Shown piece by piece: positions 9,193 through 18,030 of a stretch of 64,000 bases of DNA (positions are counted from its first letter, which is position 1; each line of letters opens with the position of its first letter). The notes beneath the pieces were generated by a model. The model worked only from the letters and a program-made list of their open reading frames with translations. It was not told where the DNA came from and ran no database searches. A program made the translations under genes and the position numbers. The DNA is from Geobacteraceae bacterium (lineage in GTDB: Bacteria; Desulfobacterota; Desulfuromonadia; Geobacterales; Geobacteraceae): assembly GCA_009773645.1 (NCBI GenBank), contig WSYB01000001.1:224644-288643 (forward strand), read 5' to 3'.

Positions 9193-9220
9193 TACGATAT
9201 TCTGCCCCGGCTTTTTTTTG
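9171..9220 (+). terminator. riboswitch-controlled intrinsic terminator
   Basis: AGCCGGG (9171-9177) pairs with CCCGGCT (9206-9212), enclosing an inner ATATC/GATAT hairpin, and eight T residues follow. The 5' arm is also the conserved 3' segment of the aptamer, so aptamer and terminator are mutually exclusive: ligand binding should favour read-through into the acyltransferase gene. Confidence 0.85.
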
Positions 9221-9302
9221 CTTTGCACAGAACTGATGATATAGAGTTAATGTATATTTTCTTGGGGGTCCCGAGCAGACGCTCACCCAAAGGGAGGTAG
9301 AG

Positions 9303-10103
9303 ATGCTCAGCGTATCTAACACAATGATCAGCAAATCAATTGAAAACAACGTAAAGCTGATCGATGCTTACAATTACTGGTTCGATGTAGTCCCAGTCGA
9401 CACCATCAAATTGCTGGAGGAGGCATACCGATTACGTTATCAGGTCTACTGCAAAGAAAATAATTTTGAGACCCCTGACGCCTTTCCTGATGATTGCGAG
9501 ACGGATGAATTCGATACCCGTTCTGTTCACAGTCTGCTTTTTGATCGTTTGAGCAGGTCGTTTGTTGGGACGGTAAGAATAATTCTGCCGCAACGGTATA
9601 CCCCGGGAAGGAGTTTTCCGATTCAAAACATATGCAGCCACCCGTTGCTGGCAGACCGTAAACTCGGTTGCACACAAGCAGCGGCTGAAATATCAAGATT
9701 CGCCATTTCAAAGGAATACAGGAGAAAGGCAGAAGACTATCGGATAACCGGGGCTTCTTCCTCTTACCTGCACGAGAGGCTGCCTGTCAGTAAAGAGTTG
9801 ATAATGCCATGCATAACACTGGGTTTAATCAAGGCTATAATGCAGATGAGCGTCGAGCATGGGATAACCGAGTTGTTTGCGGTCATGGAACCGGCATTAC
9901 TGCGATTACTCTCCCGCTTCAGCATTTACTTCAGACCTATCGGGCCGTTGGTCGACTATCACGGCATGCGTCAGCCATGCTATTCAAATATCGAAACCCT
10001 AATGGACAGGGTCCGAAAAGAGCGGATTGATGTCTGGGAGGTTATAACCGACGAAGGGAGACTATTGAAAAGACAGGAAAGAGCAGTACATTTCTGTACG
10101 TAA
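9303..10103 (+). CDS. PEP-CTERM/exosortase-associated N-acyl amino acid synthase, copy 2 (riboswitch-controlled)
   Basis: Paralogue of the protein at 7945, 266 residues, same GNAT-type family. Shared motifs in the same order are EAYRLRYQVYCKENNFE, ETDEFDTRSVHSLLF, VGTVRIILP, AAEISRFAISKEYRRK, ELFAVMEPALLRLL and RPIGPLVDYHGMRQP. It has about 25 extra N-terminal residues and a longer C-terminus than copy 1. ATG at 9303 has a good GGGAGG ribosome site 5 bp upstream. The leader carries the cyclic-dinucleotide riboswitch and terminator, so production of its acyl-amino acid product probably responds to a second messenger. Copy 1 lacks such a leader. Confidence 0.88.
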   Translation: MLSVSNTMISKSIENNVKLIDAYNYWFDVVPVDTIKLLEEAYRLRYQVYCKENNFETPDAFPDDCETDEFDTRSVHSLLFDRLSRSFVGTVRIILPQRYTPGRSFPIQNICSHPLLADRKLGCTQAAAEISRFAISKEYRRKAEDYRITGASSSYLHERLPVSKELIMPCITLGLIKAIMQMSVEHGITELFAVMEPALLRLLSRFSIYFRPIGPLVDYHGMRQPCYSNIETLMDRVRKERIDVWEVITDEGRLLKRQERAVHFCT

Positions 10104-10219
10104 ACCATTGCGGAGTTTCCCCCCTCCATAAACCTGCAGTAAAAAGAGTTTTCTTGCCATTCAAACCGGTTTTGTATTATTCTGCGCAAAATTAGCACCT
10201 GTGAATAAAACCGGCACCC

Positions 10220-10906
10220 ATGAAAAGCACTGCGTTTCCCAGAATATTTCCATTTGCCCTCTTTATGGCCTTCATCGGAGTCGAGGAGCTTGCCCGTGTC
10301 CTTAAGGGTGCGGGGCTCATCCACTTTGAGGACCCAACCCTTTATCTCCTCTATCCCGTAAAGGCACTGTCGGTTTTTTTTACACTCCTGATTTTCAGGG
10401 CAAAATACTCCGAATTAAGGGTCAAGGACCTTACCAACCCCTCCCACGCTGTGGCCTCTGTCTTCACCGGCCTGCTTGTTTTTCTCCTCTGGGTAAATAT
10501 GGACTGGTCCTTCGGCACACTGGGTGCCCCAAAGGGTTTTAACCCAAACGTTTTCCAGGACGACAGTTTAAGAACGGGAATAGTCATTGCGAGGCTTGCC
10601 GGAGCGGCAATAGTTGTCCCAATCATGGAGGAGCTCTTCTGGAGGTCCTTTTTAATCAGGTATGTAATAAACAGTGATTTTGCAAAGGTTCCCATCGGCC
10701 TCTTCACATGGCCGTCTTTTCTCATCTCAACGGTACTCTTCGGACTGGAGCACAACCTCTTCCTCGCCGGCATGATGGCCGGCATAGCCTACAACCTCCT
10801 CCTCTATTATACGAGAAGCATCGCCCTCTGCATCGTGGCCCACGCCATAACAAACCTCGCCCTCGGGATATATGTTCTCCAGACCGGGCGGTGGTATTTC
10901 TGGTAA
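10220..10906 (+). CDS. CPBP-family CAAX protease-related membrane protein (TIGR03008-like)
   Basis: Integral membrane protein of 228 residues with six to seven hydrophobic helices. The metal-dependent protease motifs of the CPBP/Abi family are present: PIMEELFWRSFLIRY (EExxxR), LFGLEHN (FxxxH) and AHAITN (HxxxN). The family TIGR03008 is recurrently found with exosortase/PEP-CTERM loci, which suits its position between the N-acyl amino acid synthase and the PEP-CTERM gene. Substrate unknown. The ribosome site is weak. The 10104-10219 gap upstream contains only an 8-bp inverted repeat (CCGGTTTT / AAAACCGG). Confidence 0.85.
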   Translation: MKSTAFPRIFPFALFMAFIGVEELARVLKGAGLIHFEDPTLYLLYPVKALSVFFTLLIFRAKYSELRVKDLTNPSHAVASVFTGLLVFLLWVNMDWSFGTLGAPKGFNPNVFQDDSLRTGIVIARLAGAAIVVPIMEELFWRSFLIRYVINSDFAKVPIGLFTWPSFLISTVLFGLEHNLFLAGMMAGIAYNLLLYYTRSIALCIVAHAITNLALGIYVLQTGRWYFW

Positions 10907-11060
10907 GCCGTAATCGACTTTCTCTATCCTCTCACTTAATCCCACTCCGAAGTCTAAACTGTAAAGAATTCCCTAAATTGTTGTCGGTAAACTTTACAGA
11001 AATCACCTCATTCAACCAAGCCAATTTGTAAAAACAACAACATATCAATATGTTACAATT

Positions 11061-11076
11061 TGGCATATCAATTGCT
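11061..11076 (+). promoter_or_regulatory. sigma-54 (-24/-12) promoter of the PEP-CTERM gene
   Basis: TGGCAT-N5-TTGCT, with GG and GC exactly 10 bases apart, identical in its conserved bases to the promoter at 5202-5217. The predicted start is near 11087, giving a 5' leader of about 150 nt before ATG 11239. An 8-bp inverted repeat CTGTAAAG / CTTTACAG lies upstream between about 10960 and 11000. Confidence 0.75.
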
Positions 11077-11238
11077 GTATCAATCCACAAAGAATGAATA
11101 AGCCTGCATTTTGCTCTATGGGTTTGAATCCGTTAATAGAGGAACGGAATTAATAAAACTAAATTTGAAAGGAGGAGTAGGTTAATGCAAGGAGGATTTT
11201 ACACAAGTTTAAAAAAAGAAAAAAAGGAGGGTAAAAGC

Positions 11239-12069
11239 ATGAAGAAAATATTAATCTCAATGGCACTGGGGTTTGCTCTCACAGTGTCGGCAGGAAATGC
11301 CCAGGCCGTTTCCATTGGCTTTGATGAAAATGGGGCAGGTACGTTCCAGAACATCGATCTCTGGACCTATAGAACCGACACAGGCCTTGCAACCGGCTTT
11401 ATACCAGGGCAGTTTGTCCCCACGCCCAACCCTCCTTATGGAATCGACTTCACTCTCCAGGGACGAGTTGGCAGTTTTGATAACGGCGGAATACCGGTTA
11501 TTTTCCCCGGGATAGTTCTTAATACAAAGGAATTGACCTTTGTGACAAAGTTCGACGAAACCGTCGTCTCTCAAGGCTTCAATTCAGCTGGGCATCAAAT
11601 CGCCACTTTTTCCGCAGGTGAAGATATTAATTCCATTTTTAAAATGTATATTGATACCACCCCAGATGCAAACCCGAACAATGTTTCTGGTTACACCGAT
11701 GGCCTTGAGATTCTCTCCGGCCACCTTGCCGGCTTGACCAGCAGCTTCGAAGCCCAGGTTCCGGGTACTCTCGGCACGGGTTCGTTTGACGTAAAATTCA
11801 TTGTTGACTCCTTTGATTCTAACTATTTCAACCTCACCACCGATCTGTTGTTGTTCCGCCTCACGACGACCGGCACTCTCAATCAGCCTGAATTCTTTCA
11901 CCCAACAGTTATGTGGGATGGAACGAGTACCGAGGCAGGCGTGAACCCCCAGACGTTCAAATTTGATGGCTCCACCGGGTTCGAAGTCGTTCCTGAACCG
12001 TCAACCATCCTCCTGCTCGGAGCAGGTCTCCTGGGACTCGGCGTATTTGCCCGCAGGAAAAAAGCATAA
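11239..12069 (+). CDS. PEP-CTERM domain secreted protein
   Basis: Exported substrate of the exosortase system, 276 residues. A signal peptide (MKKILISMALGFALTVSA, cleavage near AQA) is followed by a beta-rich middle region with no recognised domain. The C-terminal PEP-CTERM sorting tag has VVPEPSTILLLGAGLLGLG (PEP motif plus hydrophobic helix) and then the basic tail RRKK. The start chosen is ATG 11239, with an AGGAGGG site and a normal signal peptide. An in-frame ATG at 11185, also with a good ribosome site, would add 18 charged residues and spoil export; it may be a leader. Driven by the sigma-54 promoter at 11061 and closed by a strong terminator. Confidence 0.92.
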   Translation: MKKILISMALGFALTVSAGNAQAVSIGFDENGAGTFQNIDLWTYRTDTGLATGFIPGQFVPTPNPPYGIDFTLQGRVGSFDNGGIPVIFPGIVLNTKELTFVTKFDETVVSQGFNSAGHQIATFSAGEDINSIFKMYIDTTPDANPNNVSGYTDGLEILSGHLAGLTSSFEAQVPGTLGTGSFDVKFIVDSFDSNYFNLTTDLLLFRLTTTGTLNQPEFFHPTVMWDGTSTEAGVNPQTFKFDGSTGFEVVPEPSTILLLGAGLLGLGVFARRKKA

Positions 12070-12091
12070 AAAATACCACATACTGCTTTTC

Positions 12092-12128
12092 AAAAAAAGG
12101 ACGTGGATACTATCCACGTCCTTTTTTT
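12092..12128 (+). terminator. intrinsic terminator after the PEP-CTERM gene
   Basis: Perfect hairpin GGACGTGGATA / TATCCACGTCC flanked by seven A on the left and seven T on the right, so it could also act on the other strand. It separates the PEP-CTERM gene from the glycosyltransferase gene. Confidence 0.9.
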
Positions 12129-12157
12129 CTATTCAATTATTTACAGAATCAAGTAAT

Positions 12158-13417
12158 ATGCGTTTTATGAAAATACTCTGCATCCCTTATACGCATACTT
12201 TGTCCCACATAAGCCGCCCTCTTGCCGTGGGAATCGAACTCAGGAAAAGAGGTCATGACGTCATTTTTGCAGGAGAAAGTCCGAAAAAGAACTTTATCGA
12301 GCGGGAATGCTTCCCTGTCTTGCCGCTTCATGAACCTGACCCTGACGAATTATTCGACAACATCCGTAGTGGGAAACTAAGATTTGTCAGGGAAGAAGAA
12401 ATCGAGCTTATGATTGAAGCCGACCTGGCGCTGTACAGGGATGTACGACCTGATATTGTTCTTACTGACGGCAGATTCACCGCCCCAATTTCTACGCATA
12501 TCGCAGGTCTGAAGCACGCTGCGATTGTAAATGTTTCTTCCACGGAATACAGGGCGTTACCCTATATTCCTTTCTTTGGCTGGGTCCCGGAATTTATTGC
12601 CGGAAGCGGTTCGTATTGGAAGGGAGTACTGAATACTTTGAACCTGAAGCTTGAAATGCTCACATTTAACAACAGTATGAACACATTCAGCAAACTGAGT
12701 AAAAAGTACAAAATCAGCAAGACTGTCACTGCAACAAACTGCCTTACAGGAAAGGATATTACGCTGCTAGCCGATATACCGGAGTATTTCCCCACAAAGA
12801 ACCTGCCGGAAGATTACCATTATATCGGACCATTGACCTGGAAGCAGAGCAACGTTTCAACACCACCCTGGTGGCCTCCAAAGAAAATAAATAACCCACT
12901 TGTGTATATCACCATGGGAACAACCGGCATAAGTAATTTTTTTACTTTAGTATATGATCTTTTCAAGAGCTCGGATTTTTCGGCTATTATTACCACTGGA
13001 GGACAAATCTCCGGGATTAAAAGTATTGAAGGCAAAATATTCGTTGAAGATTATATTGACGGTGATCTTGCAATGGAGGTATCTGATCTGGTTATCTGCC
13101 ATGGAGGAAACGGCACCATTTATCAGGCTCTTTCTCACGGCAAGCCGGTTATCGGTGTTCCAACCATACCGGACCAGGCATTCAACATGCGCAGGGTAGA
13201 AACGTTAGGCGTGGGAAAAACATTAACGTGGAAGGAGTTGTTGATAAATCCACAATCTTTATTAAAAATGTCAACAGAAATTATACGGAATATATCTTTC
13301 CATCAAAATTCTGCCAAATTACAAAATCTTATCGCGTCATACAGACCAGCCGAACAGGCCGCAGATATAATCGAAGGTGTCAAATTTCAGGAGGATGCAG
13401 GTGGATTGAATGTCTGA
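12158..13417 (+). CDS. GT1/MGT-family UDP-glycosyltransferase
   Basis: Glycosyltransferase of about 419 residues with the two Rossmann domains of the YjiC/macrolide glycosyltransferase family. N-terminal acceptor domain: ILCIPYTHTLSHISRPLAVG and RGHDVIFAGE. C-terminal nucleotide-sugar domain: VYITMGTTG and the signature DLVICHGGNGTIYQALSHGK followed by P-GVPTIPDQ. The start is ATG 12158 or 12167; neither has a strong ribosome site, and the frame is open upstream through the PEP-CTERM gene, which is not meaningful. It overlaps the next gene by 8 bp, so the two are co-translated. Likely acceptors are a lipid or small hydrophobic molecule; none can be named. Confidence 0.85.
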   Translation: MRFMKILCIPYTHTLSHISRPLAVGIELRKRGHDVIFAGESPKKNFIERECFPVLPLHEPDPDELFDNIRSGKLRFVREEEIELMIEADLALYRDVRPDIVLTDGRFTAPISTHIAGLKHAAIVNVSSTEYRALPYIPFFGWVPEFIAGSGSYWKGVLNTLNLKLEMLTFNNSMNTFSKLSKKYKISKTVTATNCLTGKDITLLADIPEYFPTKNLPEDYHYIGPLTWKQSNVSTPPWWPPKKINNPLVYITMGTTGISNFFTLVYDLFKSSDFSAIITTGGQISGIKSIEGKIFVEDYIDGDLAMEVSDLVICHGGNGTIYQALSHGKPVIGVPTIPDQAFNMRRVETLGVGKTLTWKELLINPQSLLKMSTEIIRNISFHQNSAKLQNLIASYRPAEQAADIIEGVKFQEDAGGLNV

Positions 13418-14231
13418 ACCAATAAAAGGAAAGAATCCGAAAGCATACGATGTACTTAACAGCAATCGCATTGCAAGGTCGTTTTGGACACTGAATGACG
13501 AGATGCGCCCTGTATATAATGTAACATTTGTCAGAGAGATCGACGCAACATCAATGGGCAATCTGAGGACTACAGTACAGAAGACAACCGGGATAAAACC
13601 TTCTTACACCACACTTGTTGTGAAGGCCGCTGCCATAGCTCTAAAGGAGTTTCCCACCGCCAACCGTGCAATACTTGGACTATCATTTTTCAAGCGGCTG
13701 GTTCAATTTAACTCCATAGATATCACTGTTGCGGTTGAAAGAAACGTACCCGGCGCCGAAGCTGTGGTCCTTGCAGACACAATTTACAACATACCAACTA
13801 AATCTCTTGAAGATATAACAAAGGAATTGCATGAACTGACAGAGGCTGATTTTGACTCAAATCCACGTTGGCGTCTTTTTTATTCACTACTCAGCCGATT
13901 GCCGGTCTTCATAACAAAATGGCTTATACGCCTGCCTCGTTATTTCCCCGGCATGTGGACAAAGCATAGGGGATGCGCCTGCTTTGTCAACTCGCCGGCC
14001 AAGTATGGGATTGACTTCATAGTGGCGGACATGCTCTGGCCTCTTACTGTTTCTTTTGGTTGGATTAAAGAAAGGCCTTTAGTTGTTAACGGAGAATTAA
14101 CTGTAAGGAAAACAATGCCGTTAATAATAATTTTTGACAGGAGAATTATGGCTGGCGCACCTGCCGCGAGATTTTTTAACAGACTTGCAGAGATACTTGA
14201 AAATGCAGAAAAAGAATTGGTGAGTCACTAA
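13410..14231 (+). CDS. E2-like (2-oxoacid dehydrogenase acyltransferase fold) protein lacking the catalytic His
   Basis: A 273-residue protein matching only the catalytic domain of lipoamide acyltransferases (CAT-like fold, PF00198); there is no lipoyl or E3-binding domain. Recognisable parts are TTVQKTTGIKPSYTTLVVKA, NRAILGLSFFKRLVQ and the C-terminal FDRRIMAGAPAARF. In true E2 enzymes the last stretch reads D-H-R-x-x-D-G; here the catalytic His is Arg and the Asp is Ala. Classic acyl transfer to lipoamide is therefore unlikely. The 8-bp overlap with the glycosyltransferase gene suggests a joint task, perhaps acyl decoration or binding of a glycosylated product. No function assigned. Confidence 0.75.
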   Translation: MSEPIKGKNPKAYDVLNSNRIARSFWTLNDEMRPVYNVTFVREIDATSMGNLRTTVQKTTGIKPSYTTLVVKAAAIALKEFPTANRAILGLSFFKRLVQFNSIDITVAVERNVPGAEAVVLADTIYNIPTKSLEDITKELHELTEADFDSNPRWRLFYSLLSRLPVFITKWLIRLPRYFPGMWTKHRGCACFVNSPAKYGIDFIVADMLWPLTVSFGWIKERPLVVNGELTVRKTMPLIIIFDRRIMAGAPAARFFNRLAEILENAEKELVSH

Positions 14232-14252
14232 TACAATGTTCCATTTATACAT

Positions 14253-15332
14253 TTACACCTTGTTGTCGTTGCGAGTGGTGCAATCATTAATCTCTTGGTA
14301 TTGAATCTCCACCCGCAGCGACCGCACAGTCGGCGGCCCACTCCGGCCCATTCGGAACATCACAACTATGGTTTCGCCTTTTATCCTGCAAAGCCGTGCT
14401 ATCTCATCATGCGCTTCCTTCACCAGCCCAACTTGCTCCTGCGACAGCCCACCAAAATCTCCATCCATGACCTTGCCCATCAAACACGTTATTCCAGTCA
14501 TGAGCTGGAAACTGATTCCTAGTCGTGTCGCCTCCAGCCAGACCCTTTCCATCAGGCGTCCGCCAGAGATGAAGTCTTCAGAGCTGTTTCCTGGAACGGT
14601 TATCATCCCTACCGCAGAGGCAGACATGGCAAGCTTTTTCGCATTCCCGGCAACTATCCGTGAGACACCAAAGATGTTCAGAGTTTTTAACAGCGGCCAG
14701 TTCTTCAACAAACGGAACGCAACAACATCGGATGACGCTAACTCCAGGGTCTTGATGTCGAGGCCATCTCTCGTTTTACTGGCCTCCCGGTCGTTCCATC
14801 TGATATGGTCAAAGAGGAAGGCATGGAGATTGGGGTTCTCAAAAACGAGCCGGTCGTTCAGAGCGATGATTCTCGTCAGGGCCTTTTTCCCCATCCCCTC
14901 AAAAAGTCTTAGTCTGCCGAAACCTGTTGATTCTGCCATTTCAAGCAATGCAGATCTCTGCTCGTCAGTCAGTGGGGCACCGTCATAGCGCTTTCTATTG
15001 GTGCACCGCAGGGAGATAAACGGATAGAGGGATTCATCAGGGGGGCTGTCATTCTTGAGCCGAATCGTTGCAATATGGTTCGGTTCCGCCTTGTCCGGGA
15101 AGAGCGCGGTTTCAGCCTTGTAACCTTGCGCGGACGCAGCAATCAGGAGATTTTCAAGGAGGGCTCCATGTGCCACGAGGGAAGCGTGCTGCCGGTAGTT
15201 AAAAAGAGAGTCGTCTTTCTCCGGCAGATTGAAAACACGGATTTCATCGTCACCGACCTCAAACCGCCAGGGTTGGCAGTTGTCACCGGATGGGGCCTGG
15301 ATCGCCGCTTCGAGTATCTTTTTAAACTTCAT
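14253..15332 (-). CDS. nitroreductase-family flavoprotein paired with ThiF
   Basis: FMN-dependent nitroreductase-fold protein of 359 residues. The N-terminal FMN-binding motif AIQAPSGDNCQPWRF and the C-terminal half with a GMITVP segment and MTGITCLMGKVMDG support this. It is longer than simple nitroreductases (about 200 residues) and resembles the two-lobed members found next to E1-like proteins. Its start overlaps the ThiF gene by 11 bp, implying coupled translation. The pair is the end of a six-gene operon with an ABC exporter. A role in oxidising or reducing an E1-activated peptide-like or amino-acid-like substrate is inference. Confidence 0.8.
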   Translation of the reverse strand: MKFKKILEAAIQAPSGDNCQPWRFEVGDDEIRVFNLPEKDDSLFNYRQHASLVAHGALLENLLIAASAQGYKAETALFPDKAEPNHIATIRLKNDSPPDESLYPFISLRCTNRKRYDGAPLTDEQRSALLEMAESTGFGRLRLFEGMGKKALTRIIALNDRLVFENPNLHAFLFDHIRWNDREASKTRDGLDIKTLELASSDVVAFRLLKNWPLLKTLNIFGVSRIVAGNAKKLAMSASAVGMITVPGNSSEDFISGGRLMERVWLEATRLGISFQLMTGITCLMGKVMDGDFGGLSQEQVGLVKEAHDEIARLCRIKGETIVVMFRMGRSGPPTVRSLRVEIQYQEINDCTTRNDNKV

Positions 15333-16218
15333 CAGGCACCCCCAGCGCAGCAGCGTTCTTTGCCTTTTTGAGAATCAACCACCGCATCAGCCGTTGGATT
15401 GGATTTTTCCCCCCCAGCCACACACGTCCCTGCTTGAACCTTCCCCGCAATAGATCTATCTGCAGATAGCAAGGCACAGCCCTCACCTCCCCTTTACCCG
15501 TTAGTATCTTCACCACCTCCGTGGCAATGAACGACGAAGCAAGGGTGCAGGCCGGCGAGACCGCAGGGCCGGTCTTTCGAGTCAGACTGACTTTGGAAAG
15601 GTCCAGGTATTTGATGTGGTAAGGGCGCGGGGCAAGGCCCGATGCAAAGGCGGCGACCTTTTCCAGATATTCCGTATCATCGGAAATGCCGAAGTAGTCG
15701 TCAAAACTCATCCCCTTTGGAGAAAAAACCTGCAGAGTCGCGCCGAAGCCGAGCGGCGCGGCGGTCAGTGCAAAGATATTTATCTCTTTGCACTTGTTGA
15801 AGATGAGCCGCCGGATGTCTATTTCAAAAAAATCGATGCCATCTATGAATATGTCCGCATCTTCGAGAAAACCATCCAGGTTATCCCCATTTACACCTTC
15901 CGGAAACACCCGCACATCGGCATAGGGGTTGATGTCCCGCACCATCTCCGCCAGAACGGCCGCCTTGTTCCTGCCAATGGTGCTCTGCATGGCGCCATAC
16001 TGGCGATTGATGTTTACTGCCTCAAAAATGTCGGGGTCCGCAATGGTGAATCTGCCGATACCGAGCCGTGCCAGGGTGAGGATATGGAGTCCCCCTACCC
16101 CTCCTGCCCCCGCCACGGCCACCCTCGCCGACAAGAGCCGTTTCTGCTCGTTCTCGTTAAGGAGTCCGATGTTCCGCGAGAATTCCTCCCGGATCAGCTT
16201 TTCCGCATCCATCCCCAT
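15322..16218 (-). CDS. ThiF/MoeB/HesA-family E1-like adenylyltransferase
   Basis: E1-like enzyme of 298 residues that activates a carboxylate with ATP. Rossmann glycine loop VAVAGAGGVGGLHILTLARLG near residue 35, followed by TIADPDIFEAVNINRQYGA with the catalytic Asn-Arg-Gln set, IGRNKA and IFIDGIDFFEIDIRRL. The zinc-binding CxxC pairs of MoeB are not evident. A Cys occurs in SPACTLASSFIATE, in the position near the usual thioester region, but its role is uncertain. Two start codons (ATG 16218 or 16212) are possible. It sits between the TolC-LysM gene (36 bp upstream) and the nitroreductase gene (overlap). Confidence 0.85.
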   Translation of the reverse strand: MGMDAEKLIREEFSRNIGLLNENEQKRLLSARVAVAGAGGVGGLHILTLARLGIGRFTIADPDIFEAVNINRQYGAMQSTIGRNKAAVLAEMVRDINPYADVRVFPEGVNGDNLDGFLEDADIFIDGIDFFEIDIRRLIFNKCKEINIFALTAAPLGFGATLQVFSPKGMSFDDYFGISDDTEYLEKVAAFASGLAPRPYHIKYLDLSKVSLTRKTGPAVSPACTLASSFIATEVVKILTGKGEVRAVPCYLQIDLLRGRFKQGRVWLGGKNPIQRLMRWLILKKAKNAAALGVPDEV

Positions 16219-16254
16219 TTCCCTTGATAAACCTGAAATTTTCGAATTTAACTT

Positions 16255-18030
16255 CTACCTTTTGAGAGCCAGGCGCAAAGAAGGAATTTTTATCTTTGCC
16301 CCGACCTTCAGCCTGCGGATATCGGAAATCCCATTGAGGCGTTTGATCTCCGGAATGAGCTCTGCTGCCTTGTCTGTACTAAGTCCATACCCCCTGACCA
16401 GGATTCTGAAGAGATTATCTCCTGGTTTAACAATATATTCGGTCCCGGTCGGAAAAGGTTGAACGGTTTTTTCGCCCGCATCCCGTCCATCGATTTTCAG
16501 GAGCTCTTCAAACTCCTTCTCCGGGGTTTTGGGTTCGAGCTCACCTGTGGGGGTAACGGCCGGGGACGGTACCGGAGTAACCGGTGGGAGCGCCCCCACC
16601 TGTTCGGGGTTTTGCGGCTGGGCAGATGAAGAGATGGGGCTTCCGTCCGGCTTCGGCCGGCCATTTCGGGGGAAAAACGGGGCTGCTTTAGGCGTGTAAA
16701 GTTCCCGGCTGGTGAACCAACCGGCCAGGTCGCCGGAGGTGGCCAGCTCAAGTGCCGCTGTGGCGCTGTTCAGGTCGCTGACGGCCGCGTAATACAGGTT
16801 GGCCGCCCGAACGAATTCAGCCTCCTTTTCGATCACGTCCACGAGCTTCACCATCCCTTCGGCGTATCGCTCCATGGACAGGTTAGCCGTGTATTCGGCG
16901 GACTTGACACCACTTTCGTGGGCCTCGACCCCCTTCTCCCTCTCCTTCACCTCCCGCCAGGCGCTCTCCGCCTCGAAGGCAAGGTAGCGCTCAAGTTCCT
17001 CCCGCTCAAGCCGGACCCGCTCCCTTTGCGCCTCCTTTTTCTTCACCTCGGAGTTCGTGCGGCCCCATTCAAAGATGGACCACTCCAGTTGGGCGGTAAG
17101 CATCCAGACCTCCGGCCTGGCGAGGTTGGTTTCCTGCTGCTGGATGTATTTCCCCAGGAGAGAGGCCTGGGGGTAGTAGCCGCTCCTGGCGACGGCAATC
17201 TCCTCCTCCGCCCGCCGCAGCCGCAGCCGGGCTTCCTTCAGCTCATCCCTGTTCCGGGCCGCGGTCGCCATAACTTCCTGGAGCGAGGTGGTCAAGACCA
17301 TATTGCGCGGGGCACCGACCAACTCCAGCTCCTCATCAGCCTGTAGATAGACGAGGTTTTTCAGGCGTCTGAGCGCCAGTGCCTCGCCGTTTCCCCTTTT
17401 AAGCAGGTCGAACTCCGCGAAGGTGATATCGGTCTCCTGCCGGAGCAGGTCCTCCCGCTTGACGTAACCTTCTCGGTACTGTTCTTCCAGCACCAGCAGC
17501 CGCTCCTTCTTCGCTTCCGTAATCGTTTCCTGCAGCTCTCGGTTCAATCCCGCGGTAATTGCGGTAAAAAACGCCCTTTTCACTTCAAAAACCAGGAGTT
17601 TTTTCTGCCGCTCCTCGTTGATGAGAGTTTCGTCGCTGACGGCTGCGGACCTGCGGAGGGAGTGGAAAAGCCTGCCGCCGGTGAAGAGGGGCTGTTCGAC
17701 AATGACGGCAAGGTCATACCTGTCATGCTTGCCGGTGGAGACCTCCACGTCCTGGGGGGGTATTCCCGGAGCAAAGGTATTGCGGTTGATGATCAACCGT
17801 TCGGGCCTGTCGATGAGGGAGTAAGTGGCCTTGAGTTTCAGCGACGGGAAGAGGGCGGCGCGCGCAATTCCCATCTCTGCCCCGGCCGCCGTCACGTCCG
17901 TGGCAAATGACTTGAGGCCGCTGTTGTTCTTCAGGGCGAGCTCAACACACTCCTCCAGCGTCAGCGTCACCGCATGGGCACCGGTAACCGGGAACAGGAA
18001 GATAAGTGCTATAAAGAGAATCCGACTCAT
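16255..18030 (-). CDS. TolC-family outer-membrane efflux protein with C-terminal LysM domain
   Basis: Outer-membrane channel for the tripartite exporter encoded upstream. A signal peptide (cleavage near AHA-V) is followed by two outer-membrane efflux domains (about 22-425) with the typical long coiled-coil helices (TLEECVELALKNNSGL at the start, ELATSGDL at the end). A Pro-rich linker (about 440-530) and then a LysM domain follow (YIVKPGDNLFRILVRGYGL ... RLKVGAKIKIPS). Standard TolC proteins end after the second domain, so the LysM peptidoglycan-binding extension is unusual. It overlaps the HlyD gene by 4 bp (ATGA). Confidence 0.9.
   Translation of the reverse strand: MSRILFIALIFLFPVTGAHAVTLTLEECVELALKNNSGLKSFATDVTAAGAEMGIARAALFPSLKLKATYSLIDRPERLIINRNTFAPGIPPQDVEVSTGKHDRYDLAVIVEQPLFTGGRLFHSLRRSAAVSDETLINEERQKKLLVFEVKRAFFTAITAGLNRELQETITEAKKERLLVLEEQYREGYVKREDLLRQETDITFAEFDLLKRGNGEALALRRLKNLVYLQADEELELVGAPRNMVLTTSLQEVMATAARNRDELKEARLRLRRAEEEIAVARSGYYPQASLLGKYIQQQETNLARPEVWMLTAQLEWSIFEWGRTNSEVKKKEAQRERVRLEREELERYLAFEAESAWREVKEREKGVEAHESGVKSAEYTANLSMERYAEGMVKLVDVIEKEAEFVRAANLYYAAVSDLNSATAALELATSGDLAGWFTSRELYTPKAAPFFPRNGRPKPDGSPISSSAQPQNPEQVGALPPVTPVPSPAVTPTGELEPKTPEKEFEELLKIDGRDAGEKTVQPFPTGTEYIVKPGDNLFRILVRGYGLSTDKAAELIPEIKRLNGISDIRRLKVGAKIKIPSLRLALKR

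Noticed and set aside
11185-11238. Upstream ATG as start of the PEP-CTERM protein
   Set aside because: It puts 18 charged residues before the signal peptide; kept only as a possible leader.
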